NCBI GenBank assembly: GCA_016875195.1
Contig: VGRY01000009.1
Coordinates: forward strand, 22,031-86,030
Length of the DNA: 64,000 nt
Source: Deltaproteobacteria bacterium
Lineage (GTDB): Bacteria; Desulfobacterota; BSN033; UBA1163
Direction of reading: 5' to 3'
The notes under the pieces were generated by a model that saw only the letters and a program-made list of their open reading frames with translations, did no database searches and was not told where the DNA came from. Below are positions 1-8,825 of the stretch, piece by piece. A program made the position numbers and the translations under genes. Positions within the stretch are counted from its first letter, which is position 1. Each line of letters opens with the position of its first letter.

Positions 1-2
1 AA

Positions 3-647
3 CTCGAGAGCGATATCCTGTCGGGCCACATCAAACCCAGAGAGCGCTTGATTGAGATGGATCTGATCTCCCGGTTTGGGGTGAGCCGGACAGTGATCCG
101 CGAGGTCCTGAAAAGTCTCGAGTCGAAAGGGATTGTAAAAGCCACCCCCTACCGCGGCGTGATGGTGGCGGATCTGACCATGGAGGAGATCGATGAGATC
201 TATTTCCTACGGATCGAACTTGAAAAAATCGCTGCCCGCCTTGTGCTCAAACATATCACAGGAAAAGAGGTCAATCATTTAAAGATCTTGTTGAAGGAGG
301 TGGAGAGACATCTTCGGAAGCAAACCCCGCAGATGATTGAAGCCGATTCCGAATTCCACCGGATGATCTTTAAGGCCTGCCACAATAGGTACCTTTATGA
401 GGTGATCGATTACCTTCGCACCAGAGCCCATATCGTGCGATATAACGCCTGGTCAATCCCCCATCGAATCGAGCAGTCGATCCTGGAGCATCGCCAGATG
501 ATGAAATCGATTGAAAATAGGGATCTATCCCAGTTGGAAAGACTCGTTGTCAAACATCTAACTTTTTCTAAGCATAGTTATATGTCCCAATTGAAAGGGG
601 GTGGTTTGAGGGAGAAAGCGACACTCAGTTTTCCAAAAACAATTTGA
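3..647 (+). CDS. GntR-family regulator with FCD domain (5' end cut by window)
   Basis: This is a transcription factor of the FadR/FCD branch of the GntR family. The reading frame is open to the window edge, and codons before the first ATG (48) already encode the expected helix-turn-helix lead-in (LSGHIKPRERLIEMDLI), so the true start lies upstream. The winged-helix recognition segment FGVSRTVIREVLKSLE is followed by an all-helical FCD ligand domain with the usual Asp/His metal-site pattern (ADSEFHRMIF, EHRQMM, KHLTF). Regulators of this type usually sense an organic acid or sugar acid and control the adjacent catabolic genes. Here the TRAP importer begins 62 bp downstream, so control of that cluster is likely but inferred. 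Confidence 0.9.
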   Translation, partial: LESDILSGHIKPRERLIEMDLISRFGVSRTVIREVLKSLESKGIVKATPYRGVMVADLTMEEIDEIYFLRIELEKIAARLVLKHITGKEVNHLKILLKEVERHLRKQTPQMIEADSEFHRMIFKACHNRYLYEVIDYLRTRAHIVRYNAWSIPHRIEQSILEHRQMMKSIENRDLSQLERLVVKHLTFSKHSYMSQLKGGGLREKATLSFPKTI

Positions 648-709
648 TGGAAGATTGAGGCAGAAGAACCTAACGAGCTTCGCACATCGACTCAAAGGAG
701 GGTTTCGTT

Positions 710-1720
710 ATGAAGAAGAGGAATAGAAGCGCTATTTTTATTGGTTCAATCATCACCTTAATCGTTCTGGTCTTTTCGATGAATCTTCATGCTGCCGAAT
801 ACAAGATTCGGGTAGCAAACCCCGTAGCCTCGGATCACTCCTGGGGTAGGGCAGCCGTTGTTTTTAAAGAGGAACTGGAAAAGGCATCTGGCGGGAAGAT
901 TGCCGTAGACGTTCATCATGCAGGCGCCCTGGGAAAGGTTCGAGAGGCGATGGAGATGGTCAGGATGGGGACCCTGGAAGCCTCTCTCGGTGGAGTGGCC
1001 CATATTCAACGGAACGTTTCCGAGCTCGGGATTACGGTATTGCCTTTTCTCTGGAAGGACCTGGCCAGGCTCTTCCAGGTTCTTGATGGTCCCCTCGGAA
1101 AGGAACTCGATAAGCGATTGCTGTCGGCTAACTTTTATAACCTTGGGTATTTTGATAATGGATTCCGCCATGTCAGCAACAGCCGGAAGCCGATCATGGC
1201 AGTGGAGGACATGAAGGGGCTCAAGATCAGAACCCTTCCCACTCCCGTTCATATTGCTTACTTTAAGGCCATCGGCGCAGCTCCCACCCCTCTTGACTGG
1301 ACAGAACTGTTTGAAGCCTTGAGAACAGGAGTGGTCGATTCCCAGGAAAACCCGCCCTCCATGACTTACACGGCTAAGTTTTATGAGGTTCAGAAGTTCT
1401 ACTCCCTGACGGCTCATGTCAATGAGGTGGGCGCCTTTGTGATGAGCAAGACCTTTTATGAGAAGTTGCCCAAAGACCTCCAGTCTGCGGTGAATGCAGC
1501 CGCACGAAAGGCTACGGTTTGGCAGAGAGTTGAGAATGATAAGGACAACCAGAAGTATCTGAAGGAACTCGAAAAGGCGGGAATGAAAGTCAATGCGATC
1601 CCTGAGGCTGAGCTCAATAAGTTCAGGAAGATCGCCCTTGATGTCTATCCGGATGCAGTCAAAGAGTTTGGCAAAGACGGAAAAGAACTGACCGACCGTT
1701 TTGTTGCTGCCAATAAATAA
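710..1720 (+). CDS. dctP: TRAP transporter substrate-binding protein, DctP family
   Basis: This is the periplasmic solute receptor of a tripartite ATP-independent importer, which captures a carboxylate and hands it to the DctQM membrane complex. It has 336 residues, the usual length, with a signal peptide (KKR n-region, long hydrophobic stretch, cleavage near HAA-E). Family landmarks include GALGKVREAMEMVRMGTLE and the QENP segment, which lies near the ligand-binding region of DctP proteins. A strong AAAGGAGG ribosome site precedes the ATG. The gene heads the dctPQM set, and a stem-loop follows its stop. The substrate cannot be read from sequence; the downstream genes point to a di- or hydroxycarboxylate. 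Confidence 0.93.
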   Translation: MKKRNRSAIFIGSIITLIVLVFSMNLHAAEYKIRVANPVASDHSWGRAAVVFKEELEKASGGKIAVDVHHAGALGKVREAMEMVRMGTLEASLGGVAHIQRNVSELGITVLPFLWKDLARLFQVLDGPLGKELDKRLLSANFYNLGYFDNGFRHVSNSRKPIMAVEDMKGLKIRTLPTPVHIAYFKAIGAAPTPLDWTELFEALRTGVVDSQENPPSMTYTAKFYEVQKFYSLTAHVNEVGAFVMSKTFYEKLPKDLQSAVNAAARKATVWQRVENDKDNQKYLKELEKAGMKVNAIPEAELNKFRKIALDVYPDAVKEFGKDGKELTDRFVAANK

Positions 1721-1736
1721 GTGATTCGCACGACTT

Positions 1737-1775
1737 GGGTAGGTTCCCCGGAGAAGGGAGCCTACCCTTTCTCAT
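1737..1775 (+). terminator. Stem-loop after dctP (attenuator or mRNA-stabilising hairpin)
   Basis: Arms GGGTAGG (1737-1743) and CCTACCC (1761-1767), extended by TCCC/GGGA, are followed by TTTCTC. It lies just after the receptor gene and before the permease genes, a common arrangement that raises receptor over permease expression. The T-run is weak, so partial termination or 3'-end protection fits better than full termination. Confidence 0.5.
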
Positions 1776-1794
1776 TTCGAGGTTGTGTCATAAT

Positions 1795-1985
1795 TCGTTC
1801 ATGGTTCGAGAGCCTCACCACGAACGAGTTGTGGGATGTTAAAAATCAATCACTTAGCCGTTCGTCTCAGTCGCAAGTCGAGGCGACCTGAGACCTTCGA
1901 CTCACCGTTCGCCCTGGGGCTCTCGAAGGGGGAACGGCTTGCTCAGGACAGGCTTGTCGAAGGGGAAATGGCTAAGTACGACACA
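1795..1985. repeat. Dispersed palindromic repeat region
   Basis: This intergenic stretch carries the words GTTCATGGTTCGAGAGCC, TCACCACGAACGAG and CAGGACAGGCTTGTCGAAG. The same vocabulary recurs at 52340-52445. Short reading frames here are low-complexity read-through of the repeat and are not called genes. Confidence 0.55.
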
Positions 1986-2004
1986 GCCCATTTAGGGAGG
2001 AAGG

Positions 2005-2511
2005 ATGTTCTATCGCATCCTGAACAAATCTATTCGAGTTTTGACCATTCTTTTCCTGTCTGTCATAACGGTCATCGTACCGGTTGAGGTCTTTCTCCGG
2101 TACCTTTTCGGTAAATCTCTTTATATTACCGAAGAATTTTCACGGTACCTCATGGTCTGGGTCGTTTTCCTGGCTTCCAGCTTGGCGTTGCGAGAGGATT
2201 CACACATCAGCATTGGGATTTTGGTCAATCGGTTTTATGGACGAACGCGGGCGTGGATCAATCTCATTGCGCAGGCGCTTCTCGTCACCTTCCTTGTTTT
2301 TCTGATTATCGAGGGTATCATCGCCCTTCATTTCCAGATGGATCAGATCATTCCTTCGTTAGGATTACCGATTTTCTGGTTTTACCTTGCCATTCCGGTG
2401 GGAAGTTTTTTCATGATTTTAAACCTCTTACCAAAGGTATGGGAAAGTCTTAAGGGGATTTTGGGTAGGCATTCCTACTCAGCCCCCGGAGAGGAGAAAA
2501 GTCCTCTGTGA
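2005..2511 (+). CDS. dctQ: TRAP transporter small permease, DctQ family
   Basis: This is the four-helix small membrane subunit of the TRAP importer. The 168-residue protein has four hydrophobic segments and the family signature region YITEEFSRYLMVWVVFLASS, followed by LREDSHISI, typical of DctQ. The ATG is preceded by GGGAGGAAGG. The stop overlaps the dctM start by 4 bp, so the two are translationally coupled. It forms the membrane complex with the following DctM and receives substrate from the DctP at 710-1720. Confidence 0.92.
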   Translation: MFYRILNKSIRVLTILFLSVITVIVPVEVFLRYLFGKSLYITEEFSRYLMVWVVFLASSLALREDSHISIGILVNRFYGRTRAWINLIAQALLVTFLVFLIIEGIIALHFQMDQIIPSLGLPIFWFYLAIPVGSFFMILNLLPKVWESLKGILGRHSYSAPGEEKSPL

Positions 2512-3797
2512 TCTATTTATTTATTGCCTTCTTTGTGACCCTCCTTCTCGGAGTCCCGGTGGCCTTCTGCTTGGGCATTGGCGCCCTTGCTTTCCTTCTC
2601 ATCACCGGGCGAGAATCGTTGTTGATCATTCCCACGCTGATGTTTTCAGGAATCGACTCCTTTCCTCTGATGGCCATCCCTTTTTTCATCATGGCAGGAG
2701 ACCTTGCGGAGCGAAGCGGCATTCTCCCTAATCTCGTGAACCTGGCCAAAGCCCTGGTTGGACATCTCCGGGCGGGCTTGGCCCATGTGAGCATTGTCAC
2801 CGAGATGTTTTTGTCCGGCGTGACAGGAACCGCCGTTGGGGACGCTGCCGCCATTGGATCAATTTTTATACCGAGCATGGTCAGGGAAGGATATGATCGG
2901 AAATTTTCTGCTGTTTTGACCGCCTCCGCGTCAATCATGGGCCCGCTGATTCCGCCGAGTGTCGGTATGCTCATCTATTCCTTCGTGCAAGGGGGGACGG
3001 TTTCCGTGGCTGCCCTTTTCTTAGCCGGGGTCGTTCCAGGAGTGCTGGTCGGTGTGGGGTTGATGGCTCTTTCCTATGTCCTGGCTAAGCGAAGAAACTA
3101 TCCGATGAGTCATGAGAAGTTCAATCTCATGAATGTATTCAGGAGCCTCAAGGGGGCTCTGCTCGGTTTGACGGTCATCATTATCATTCTCGGAGGGATT
3201 CTTACCGGAGTTTTTACACCCACCGAGGCAGGGGCAGCTGCGGTTGCCTATGTTTTGATCGTCGGAACGATCTTTACCCGAAAGTTGAAATTTTCTAACA
3301 TCATCCCATCGATCCTGAACACAGCCATCACCAGCTCGGTGATCTTCATTCTCATGGCCACAGCGAAAGTCTGCGCATGGCTCTTAACGAGCGCTCAGAT
3401 TCCTCAGGTATGTGGAGAGTTTCTGAAATCGGTATCCACCAATCCCACCTTTTTTATCACATTGGTCATCCTCTTCTTGGTTTTTTTAGGTTTTTTCATC
3501 GAAGCCATCGCGATCATGATCATGTTCGTTCCGGTCTTGGCTCCGATCGCGGCCTCTTATGGGGTTGAGCCTCATCATTTTGGGCTGATTTTTGTGATGG
3601 CGATTCAAATCGCGCTCATCACGCCACCGGTTGCCCTCGCCCTTTTTGTGACGACTAAACTGGCGGGGATAGGAATCGATGATGTATGGATCGAGATCAT
3701 TCCCTTCTTAACTTTTTTGACGGCCCTTACTCTTTTAGTAGCGTATTGGCCGGGGATGACGATGTGGCTTCCGAGGCTATTTGGGTTTGTGAGGTAA
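2508..3797 (+). CDS. dctM: TRAP transporter large permease, DctM family
   Basis: This is the large channel-forming subunit of the importer, which couples sodium entry to substrate uptake. It has 429 residues and about a dozen hydrophobic segments, full length for DctM. Recognisable stretches are the GVPVAFCLGIGALAF start, the SGVTGTAVGDAAAIGS loop, the GPLIPPSVGML motif and the ITPPVALALF segment near the C-terminus. Its start lies inside the 3' end of dctQ (4-bp overlap), so the start codon is GTG. A short palindrome follows the stop. Confidence 0.93.
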   Translation: MIYLFIAFFVTLLLGVPVAFCLGIGALAFLLITGRESLLIIPTLMFSGIDSFPLMAIPFFIMAGDLAERSGILPNLVNLAKALVGHLRAGLAHVSIVTEMFLSGVTGTAVGDAAAIGSIFIPSMVREGYDRKFSAVLTASASIMGPLIPPSVGMLIYSFVQGGTVSVAALFLAGVVPGVLVGVGLMALSYVLAKRRNYPMSHEKFNLMNVFRSLKGALLGLTVIIIILGGILTGVFTPTEAGAAAVAYVLIVGTIFTRKLKFSNIIPSILNTAITSSVIFILMATAKVCAWLLTSAQIPQVCGEFLKSVSTNPTFFITLVILFLVFLGFFIEAIAIMIMFVPVLAPIAASYGVEPHHFGLIFVMAIQIALITPPVALALFVTTKLAGIGIDDVWIEIIPFLTFLTALTLLVAYWPGMTMWLPRLFGFVR

Positions 3798-3798
3798 G

Positions 3799-3834
3799 CC
3801 CTGTTAGAAAGTTTACGACTTTCTGACGGGGTAA
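3799..3834. repeat. Short palindrome after dctM
   Basis: CCCTGTTAGAAAG and CTTTCTGACGGGG form an imperfect hairpin immediately after the dctM stop. No T-run follows on the plus strand. The same arm sequence recurs as the outer stem of the larger structured repeat at 42472-42602, so this is a repeat-family member and not a dedicated terminator. Confidence 0.45.
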
Positions 3835-3872
3835 AGAGAACAGTTCAGTTCATTTAAAAGGAGGTTGGTAAA

Positions 3873-4655
3873 ATGATTCAGAGAGATCCAGAAGCTTATG
3901 GTGTACCCTACGGATATCGCGCCAGAGTGGGCCTGATTGTCGTGGGACCGAATCTCAACCCGACGCCCGAGATTTGCCGGATGCTGCCTCCCTATGTTCA
4001 GGTGAGGGAGACCCGCATTCACATGGATCCGGTTGTAAACGTGCAGGAGTGTTCAAAGCTGAGCGCCCTGCTTCCCGGACCGGCCGGTCTCTTAACAGAA
4101 GGGATGTCCTCTCCACTCCTGGGGAACAACAGCGCCATCGCCTTTGCCTGTACAGCGGGAAGCCTCGTCGGAGGGCCTGGCTGGGACAAGAAAGAGATTG
4201 AATCGATGCAGTCCAATAGCAAGGGGATTTCCTGCACGACAACCGCTACGGCTGCGGAAGAGGCGATGAAATTCATGGGATTCAAGAAGATTGTCATTGC
4301 TGGTCCTTACATTAATCAGATCAGTCAAAAGTTTAGGGAGTTTTATGAAGCATCGGGGTTTAAAGTACTGAACGTGACAGGGCTGGAGATCGAAGATCTC
4401 TATGAGATTGGCGCCACAAAGCCTTCACAGGCCTATCAGGTCGCTATGCAAGCGGTTGTCCCTGAAGCCGATGGTATCTTCATCACCTGTACTAATTTCC
4501 GATGCAGCGATGTGATTGAAGAGATCGAGCGGGACAGCGGGAAACCCGTGGTTGCATCCAATCAGGCAACAGCGTGGCACCTGATGAAGCTTCTTAAGAT
4601 CAATGACCCTATTGAAGGATACGGACAGTTGCTACGAAAGGTTCCAAGAGTTTAA
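3873..4655 (+). CDS. Asp/Glu racemase superfamily enzyme, maleate isomerase / arylmalonate decarboxylase-like
   Basis: This 260-residue cytosolic enzyme belongs to the cofactor-free two-cysteine Asp/Glu racemase superfamily. It opens with VGLIVVGPNLNPTPEI, typical of the maleate isomerase/arylmalonate decarboxylase branch. One catalytic cysteine lies in AFACTAGS and the second in FITCTNFR; TTATAAEEAM is another family segment. The start is supported by AAAAGGAGG. The family either isomerises maleate to fumarate, decarboxylates malonates or racemises amino acids, and the sequence alone does not decide. The neighbours (TRAP carboxylate importer, hydroxyacid dehydrogenase) favour a dicarboxylate substrate. 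Confidence 0.8.
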   Translation: MIQRDPEAYGVPYGYRARVGLIVVGPNLNPTPEICRMLPPYVQVRETRIHMDPVVNVQECSKLSALLPGPAGLLTEGMSSPLLGNNSAIAFACTAGSLVGGPGWDKKEIESMQSNSKGISCTTTATAAEEAMKFMGFKKIVIAGPYINQISQKFREFYEASGFKVLNVTGLEIEDLYEIGATKPSQAYQVAMQAVVPEADGIFITCTNFRCSDVIEEIERDSGKPVVASNQATAWHLMKLLKINDPIEGYGQLLRKVPRV

Positions 4656-4683
4656 AAAAATTTTGCGATTCCGGAGAATAGAG

Positions 4684-5643
4684 ATGAAGCCCTTTAAGAT
4701 CATGCTATATGAGGAGATGCACGAGGTTGGAAAGTCCCTTCTGAGGGAGAAGGGAGAGATCATTTTTGCCAGGTCGTGTGAAGAGGGTTCCCTGATCGAT
4801 GAGGTAAAAGAGGTCGACGCAATCATCATCCGGGCCAATGGAAAAACGACCCGGAAAATAATGGATTCCGCTCCGAAGCTCAAGGTTATCGGCCGGCATG
4901 GGGTCGGTGTGGAAAATATCGATCTTGAGGCCGCTACGGAAAAGGGGATATGGGTGGTCAATACGCCAGATGCCAATGACATCTCTGTGGCCGAGCATTT
5001 TTTCGGGTTGGCTATTATGCTTTCTAAGATGCTGAGAAAAGGCGAAAGGGCGTTTCGCGAGGAAGGAAGATGGGAAGCCCGCTATCAGTATATCGGGAAT
5101 GAACTCCACGGAAAGACGCTCGGCATCCTTGGATTTGGCAAGATTGGAAAGGCCATAGGCAGGATCGGATATAAAGGGTTTGACATGAAGATCCTCTACT
5201 ATGATGCATTTCGATTTGAGGAGGTGGAGAAAGAGATCGGGGCTGTCAAGATGAGTTTGGAAGAGGTGATGTCCCAATCGGATTATATCTCTATCAACCT
5301 TCCGATGTTGCCGGAAACGAAGTGGATTGTTGGAGAAAAAGCGCTCAGCCTGATGAAACCCACGGCTTATATCCTCAATCTCGCAAGGGGCCCGGTCTGG
5401 AATGAGAAGGCTCTCTGTAAAGTTCTAAAAGAGGGAAGGATCGCTGGAGCAGGAGCGGATGTCTTTGAGGTAGAACCCTCCTCGAAAGATCATCCTCTGT
5501 TGCAGTTTGAAAATTTCATCGGGACACCGCATATGGCTGCTCATACGGATGAGGCTCTGAAGAGAATGAGTCTGGTAGCGGAAGATGTGATACGGGTGTT
5601 AGAGGGAAAGAAGCCTGTGTATCCGGTCAACCAGATCAGATGA
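4684..5643 (+). CDS. D-isomer-specific 2-hydroxyacid dehydrogenase (SerA-like fold)
   Basis: This NAD-dependent oxidoreductase interconverts 2-hydroxyacids and 2-oxoacids. At 319 residues it is typical for the catalytic core without an ACT domain. The Rossmann motif GILGFGKIGKAIG, the catalytic Arg in LNLARGP, the Glu in FEVEPS and the His in GTPHMAAHT are all present. The frame is open from 4603, inside the preceding gene, but the ATG at 4684 begins the conserved fold (MKPFKIMLYEEM) after CGGAGAA and is preferred. It could feed the 2-oxoacid:ferredoxin oxidoreductase immediately downstream. Phosphoglycerate, glyoxylate or other hydroxyacid substrates are all possible. Confidence 0.88.
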   Translation: MKPFKIMLYEEMHEVGKSLLREKGEIIFARSCEEGSLIDEVKEVDAIIIRANGKTTRKIMDSAPKLKVIGRHGVGVENIDLEAATEKGIWVVNTPDANDISVAEHFFGLAIMLSKMLRKGERAFREEGRWEARYQYIGNELHGKTLGILGFGKIGKAIGRIGYKGFDMKILYYDAFRFEEVEKEIGAVKMSLEEVMSQSDYISINLPMLPETKWIVGEKALSLMKPTAYILNLARGPVWNEKALCKVLKEGRIAGAGADVFEVEPSSKDHPLLQFENFIGTPHMAAHTDEALKRMSLVAEDVIRVLEGKKPVYPVNQIR

Positions 5644-5674
5644 TTAAGGTTCTCATAATCGGATTAATACAGGC

Positions 5675-5800
5675 ATTAGAAAATCTCCCCTTGCCCCTCT
5701 TTGCCAAAGAGGGGTAGTTCTTTTCTCTCCTTTGGAAAAGTCGGTACGACTCGAAACCGAGGGGAGTTAGAGGGGATTTGGTCAAAATGTTTAACTCAGT
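5675..5800. repeat. Intergenic repeat related to the MITE-like family R1
   Basis: The stretch contains CCCCTCTTTGCCAAAGAGGGG (a near-perfect hairpin) and ACTCGAAACCGAGGGGAGTT. The latter word is shared with 59225-59290 and, on the other strand, with the full R1 elements (15568, 53737 and 56016). It lies just before the oxidoreductase operon. Confidence 0.5.
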
Positions 5801-5833
5801 TGGGGTATTACAAAAAGTGAAAGGAGAAAGACA

Positions 5834-6070
5834 TTGGCTGTTTTGAGAATATTTGATCACTTATGCAAAGGTGTGGAGGAGTGCGAGATCTGTATCTATG
5901 TCTGCAAGGAAGATGTCTTTAAACCTTCAGAGACATTGAATCAGAAAGGTTACAGGCCCCCTGTTGTTGCAAATGAGGATCAGTGTACTCAGTGTGGGAA
6001 CTGCATGGTCTTCTGCCCTGACCTGGCGATCGTGGTTTCAGAAAAAAAACGAAAGAAAGGGGCAAAGTGA
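5834..6070 (+). CDS. 2-oxoacid:ferredoxin oxidoreductase, delta (ferredoxin) subunit
   Basis: This is a small 4Fe-4S protein that carries electrons from the catalytic subunits to ferredoxin. The 78 residues hold two cysteine clusters. The C-terminal one, CTQCGNCMVFCPD, is classical. The N-terminal one (CKGVEECEICIYVC) is spaced less regularly and lacks the usual proline after the last cysteine. The start is TTG at 5834, chosen because AAGGAGAAAG lies just upstream. The stop overlaps the alpha-subunit ATG (TGATG), showing coupling. It is the first gene of the delta-alpha-beta-gamma operon. Confidence 0.85.
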   Translation: MAVLRIFDHLCKGVEECEICIYVCKEDVFKPSETLNQKGYRPPVVANEDQCTQCGNCMVFCPDLAIVVSEKKRKKGAK

Positions 6071-7224
6071 TGAGCAATAAACGAGTTCGCACGGGTAGAT
6101 ATTTTATGATGGGAAATGTAGCCTGTGCGGAGGGAGCGCTGGCTGCGGGATGTGAATTCGTGGCGGGTTATCCGATCACACCTGCCACAGAGATTGCAAA
6201 CCATCTGGCCGAAAAACTTCCCCAGGTGGGAGGGGCCTTTTTCCAGATGGAAGACGAGATCAGTTCAATTGCTGCAGTCGTCGGAGCTTCCTGGGTTGGA
6301 AAGAAAGCCATGACCGTGACTTCAGGTCCTGGAATCAGCCTGATGCTGGAGAATATCGGGTTTGCGATCGGGGTAGAAACACCCTGTGTGATCGTCAATG
6401 TCCAGAGGGGAGCCCCTACAACCGGCATGCCCACCATCGGGATTCAGGGAGACATGGTGCAGGCGAAACACGGATCTCACGGGGATTATGAAATCATTGC
6501 CCTGTGTCCTTCATCGCCGCAGGAGATGTTCGAACACACGGTGATCGCCTTTAATTATGCGGAGAAATATCGAACGCCTGTCTTCCTTCTCTCCGATGCC
6601 TTTGTGGGGCATATGCGGGAAGAGGTGGTCATTCCAGAAGCGGACAAGATCAAAACAATTTACCGAAAAATTCCCGAAGCAGGGGCAGATCCTCTGAAAT
6701 TGAAGGGATTCCTGGATGAGAATGTGGCGCCGATGCCCATTTTCGGGAAAGGGTTTAAGGCTCATGTGACCAGTTCCTGTCATGACGAATATGGGAAACG
6801 GAATCTGATCGATATCTCCGCTCTGGATAAATTTGTTCGGAAGTTGAGCGATAAGATCCTCAAGCACAAAGAGGAGATCACCCTGGTGGAGCGTGATTAT
6901 GAAGGCGCCGAGGTTGTCCTGGTGTCTTATGGAGGAGTGTCCCGTGCCGCAGCAGAGGCTGTATTGCAGGCAAGAAAAAAGGGAATTGCAGCGGGGACGC
7001 TTCGATTGATCACGGTCTGGCCCTTTCCAGGAGAAGAGATTGAGAAGATGGCGAGGAAAGCCAAGCATGTCATTGTTTTGGAAAACAACCTGGGTCAGAT
7101 CTATCCCTACATCAAAGCCGAAGCAGCCCATTTTTCGGAAGTTTCCTTTCTCCCTCCCAAACTGGTGGGCGAGATTCAGGATCCGGAAGATATTTTGAAA
7201 AAGATTGAGGAGGTTTCAAAATGA
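6070..7224 (+). CDS. 2-oxoacid:ferredoxin oxidoreductase, alpha subunit
   Basis: This catalytic subunit has the pyrimidine-binding transketolase domain, like KorA/PorA. Of its 384 residues, the first 240 contain GYPITPATEIANHLAEKLP, FFQMEDEISSIAAVVGAS and TSGPGISLM, hallmarks of 2-oxoacid oxidoreductase alpha subunits; the C-terminal third is the transketolase C-like domain (LVSYGGVSRAAAEAV). ATG at 6070 overlaps the delta stop. The 3' end overlaps the beta ATG by 4 bp. With the beta subunit it oxidatively decarboxylates a 2-oxoacid to an acyl-CoA and reduces ferredoxin. The substrate (2-oxoglutarate, branched or aromatic oxoacid) is not determined. Confidence 0.9.
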   Translation: MSNKRVRTGRYFMMGNVACAEGALAAGCEFVAGYPITPATEIANHLAEKLPQVGGAFFQMEDEISSIAAVVGASWVGKKAMTVTSGPGISLMLENIGFAIGVETPCVIVNVQRGAPTTGMPTIGIQGDMVQAKHGSHGDYEIIALCPSSPQEMFEHTVIAFNYAEKYRTPVFLLSDAFVGHMREEVVIPEADKIKTIYRKIPEAGADPLKLKGFLDENVAPMPIFGKGFKAHVTSSCHDEYGKRNLIDISALDKFVRKLSDKILKHKEEITLVERDYEGAEVVLVSYGGVSRAAAEAVLQARKKGIAAGTLRLITVWPFPGEEIEKMARKAKHVIVLENNLGQIYPYIKAEAAHFSEVSFLPPKLVGEIQDPEDILKKIEEVSK

Positions 7225-8081
7225 GTGAACTTGTCCACCCCTATCACCGTTTTATTCGCCCTACCGTAACCCATTCCTCATTCTGTCCTGGCTGTGGAGA
7301 CGGAACAATCGCCCAGTCCATTTTACGAGCGATTGACGGTCTAAGCATGGACATGGATGATTTTGTTTTTGTTTCAGGGATCGGGTGTGCTGCATGGATC
7401 CCCAGCCCCCTATTCAATGCCGATGTGCTTCATACCACTCATGGCAGGCCGATCGCCTTTGCTTTTGGAATCAAGATGGGATTGCCCGAGAAGAAGGTGA
7501 TGGTGGTGAGCGGGGACGGAGATCTCGTAGCCATTGGCGGAAATCACCTGATTCAGAATGCCCGACGGAATATTGAAATGGTGGTGATCTGTTCCAATAA
7601 CGGGATCTATGGCATGACCGGGGGACAGGCGGCTCCGACCACACCCATGGGGGTGAAGACGACCACGACCCCCTATGGCACGTTTGAGAATGTTTTCGAG
7701 GATATTTCGGGGCTGGTGATTGCGGCGGGAGCTTCGTTTGTCGCTCGCTGGACCACTGGACATCCCAGGCAGCTTACGGCCTCCATCAAAAAGGCAATTC
7801 AGAAAAAGGGGTTTGCTTTCATCGAAGTGATCTCTCAATGTCCGGTTCAGTTCGGGAGGAAGATGGGAGTAGGAAATGCGGTCCAGATGCTTGAGGATTA
7901 CAAAAATAGATCGATCTCCATCCAGGAGGCTAAGAAGCTTCCCAAGGAAGAACTACAAGGTCGAATCGTTGTTGGAGAATTGGTTGACCTGGATAAGCCT
8001 GAAATGGTGGAAGAGGTTGCCAGAATGAGGAAGAAGGCTATGGGAGGGGCCGAGGCAGCGGTTGATACAGGAAGGAGTTAA
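7221..8081 (+). CDS. 2-oxoacid:ferredoxin oxidoreductase, beta subunit (TPP-binding)
   Basis: This is the thiamine-diphosphate-binding half of the enzyme. The 286 residues include the iron-sulfur ligand motif FCPGCGDG near the N-terminus, a further cysteine in GIGCAAW, and the TPP/magnesium motif running from SGDGDLVAIGGNH to CSNNGIYGMTGGQ. A conserved late cysteine lies in VISQCPVQFGR. The start overlaps the alpha stop by 4 bp. A 189-bp gap carrying a dispersed palindrome separates it from the gamma subunit, although all four subunits remain in order on one strand. Confidence 0.92.
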   Translation: MSELVHPYHRFIRPTVTHSSFCPGCGDGTIAQSILRAIDGLSMDMDDFVFVSGIGCAAWIPSPLFNADVLHTTHGRPIAFAFGIKMGLPEKKVMVVSGDGDLVAIGGNHLIQNARRNIEMVVICSNNGIYGMTGGQAAPTTPMGVKTTTTPYGTFENVFEDISGLVIAAGASFVARWTTGHPRQLTASIKKAIQKKGFAFIEVISQCPVQFGRKMGVGNAVQMLEDYKNRSISIQEAKKLPKEELQGRIVVGELVDLDKPEMVEEVARMRKKAMGGAEAAVDTGRS

Positions 8082-8114
8082 TTTTAGCTAAAAATATTTG
8101 AAATTTCCAAGACC

Positions 8115-8185
8115 TGTCATCCTGAACTCGTTTCAGGATCTCTTTCCTTTGAACAAAACGAGATGCCGAACCAAGCTCGGCATGA
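8115..8185. repeat. Dispersed palindromic repeat inside the oxidoreductase operon
   Basis: TGTCATCCTGAACTCGTTTC begins and AAGCTCGGCATGACA ends this segment. The outer ends (TGTCAT / ATGACA) are inverted, and the inner words (AACTCGTTTCAGGATCT, GAGATGCCGAACC) are typical of short intergenic palindromic repeats. It sits between the beta and gamma genes without interrupting either. Confidence 0.5.
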
Positions 8186-8269
8186 CAAATTTAAAATTAT
8201 TCGAGGTCTCCTTAGGGGGTAAACAAAGGGTTCGTGGACAGAAGCGAAATAAAGTTCGGGAGGAATTGA

Positions 8270-8809
8270 ATGGGGCGAACAGAGATATTGATTGGAGGAG
8301 TAGGGGGGCAGGGTGTCGTATTGTCCGGGATTTTATTGGGGACAGCTGCTTCTCTCTATGATGGTAAACAGGCGGTTCAGACACAGTCCTATAGTTCGGA
8401 ATTAAGAGGAGGATCAGCCAGGGCAGAGGTGATCATCTCAGAGGATCGTGTGACCGATCCGGAAGTGAGAAAAGCCGATATCCTCATCCTGATGGCAGAA
8501 GATGCGGTCGCAAGGTATCTGCCCAAGATCAAACCCGGAGGACTTCTGGTCATCGATTCCGATCTGGTCAAAGGAGTGAAACCCGGGGAGTATGAGATCC
8601 TCTCTGTCCCAGCGACAAATATCGCAGATAAAGAGATGAATAATATTGTTGTGGCCAATCTTGTCATCCTGGGTGCAATCCTGAAGAAAACGGGCCTTCT
8701 CTCTATTGAATCCATGGAGAAGGCCATTGAGGTGAGCGTGCCCAAAAAAGCAATAGCACTCAACCTCAAGGCGTTTAGAAGGGGACTGGATTTAGTGAAT
8801 AACGTATAG
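8270..8809 (+). CDS. 2-oxoacid:ferredoxin oxidoreductase, gamma subunit
   Basis: This 179-residue subunit completes the four-part enzyme. It opens with the diagnostic GRTEILIGGVGGQGVVLSGI and continues with QTQSYSSELRGGSARAEVI, both standard for gamma subunits, which bind the CoA-handling interface. GGGAGGAATTG precedes the ATG. A frame opening at 8098 on the same strand belongs to the upstream repeat and is not used. Because beta and gamma are 189 bp apart, gamma may have its own translation control, but it is clearly part of the complex encoded from 5834. Confidence 0.9.
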   Translation: MGRTEILIGGVGGQGVVLSGILLGTAASLYDGKQAVQTQSYSSELRGGSARAEVIISEDRVTDPEVRKADILILMAEDAVARYLPKIKPGGLLVIDSDLVKGVKPGEYEILSVPATNIADKEMNNIVVANLVILGAILKKTGLLSIESMEKAIEVSVPKKAIALNLKAFRRGLDLVNNV

Positions 8810-8825
8810 CTGATGGCTGATAAAA

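Noticed and set aside
758..1417. Long minus-strand frame opposite dctP
   Set aside because: It lies antisense to a clear DctP gene with a signal peptide and ribosome site, and its product resembles no family; it is a shadow frame.
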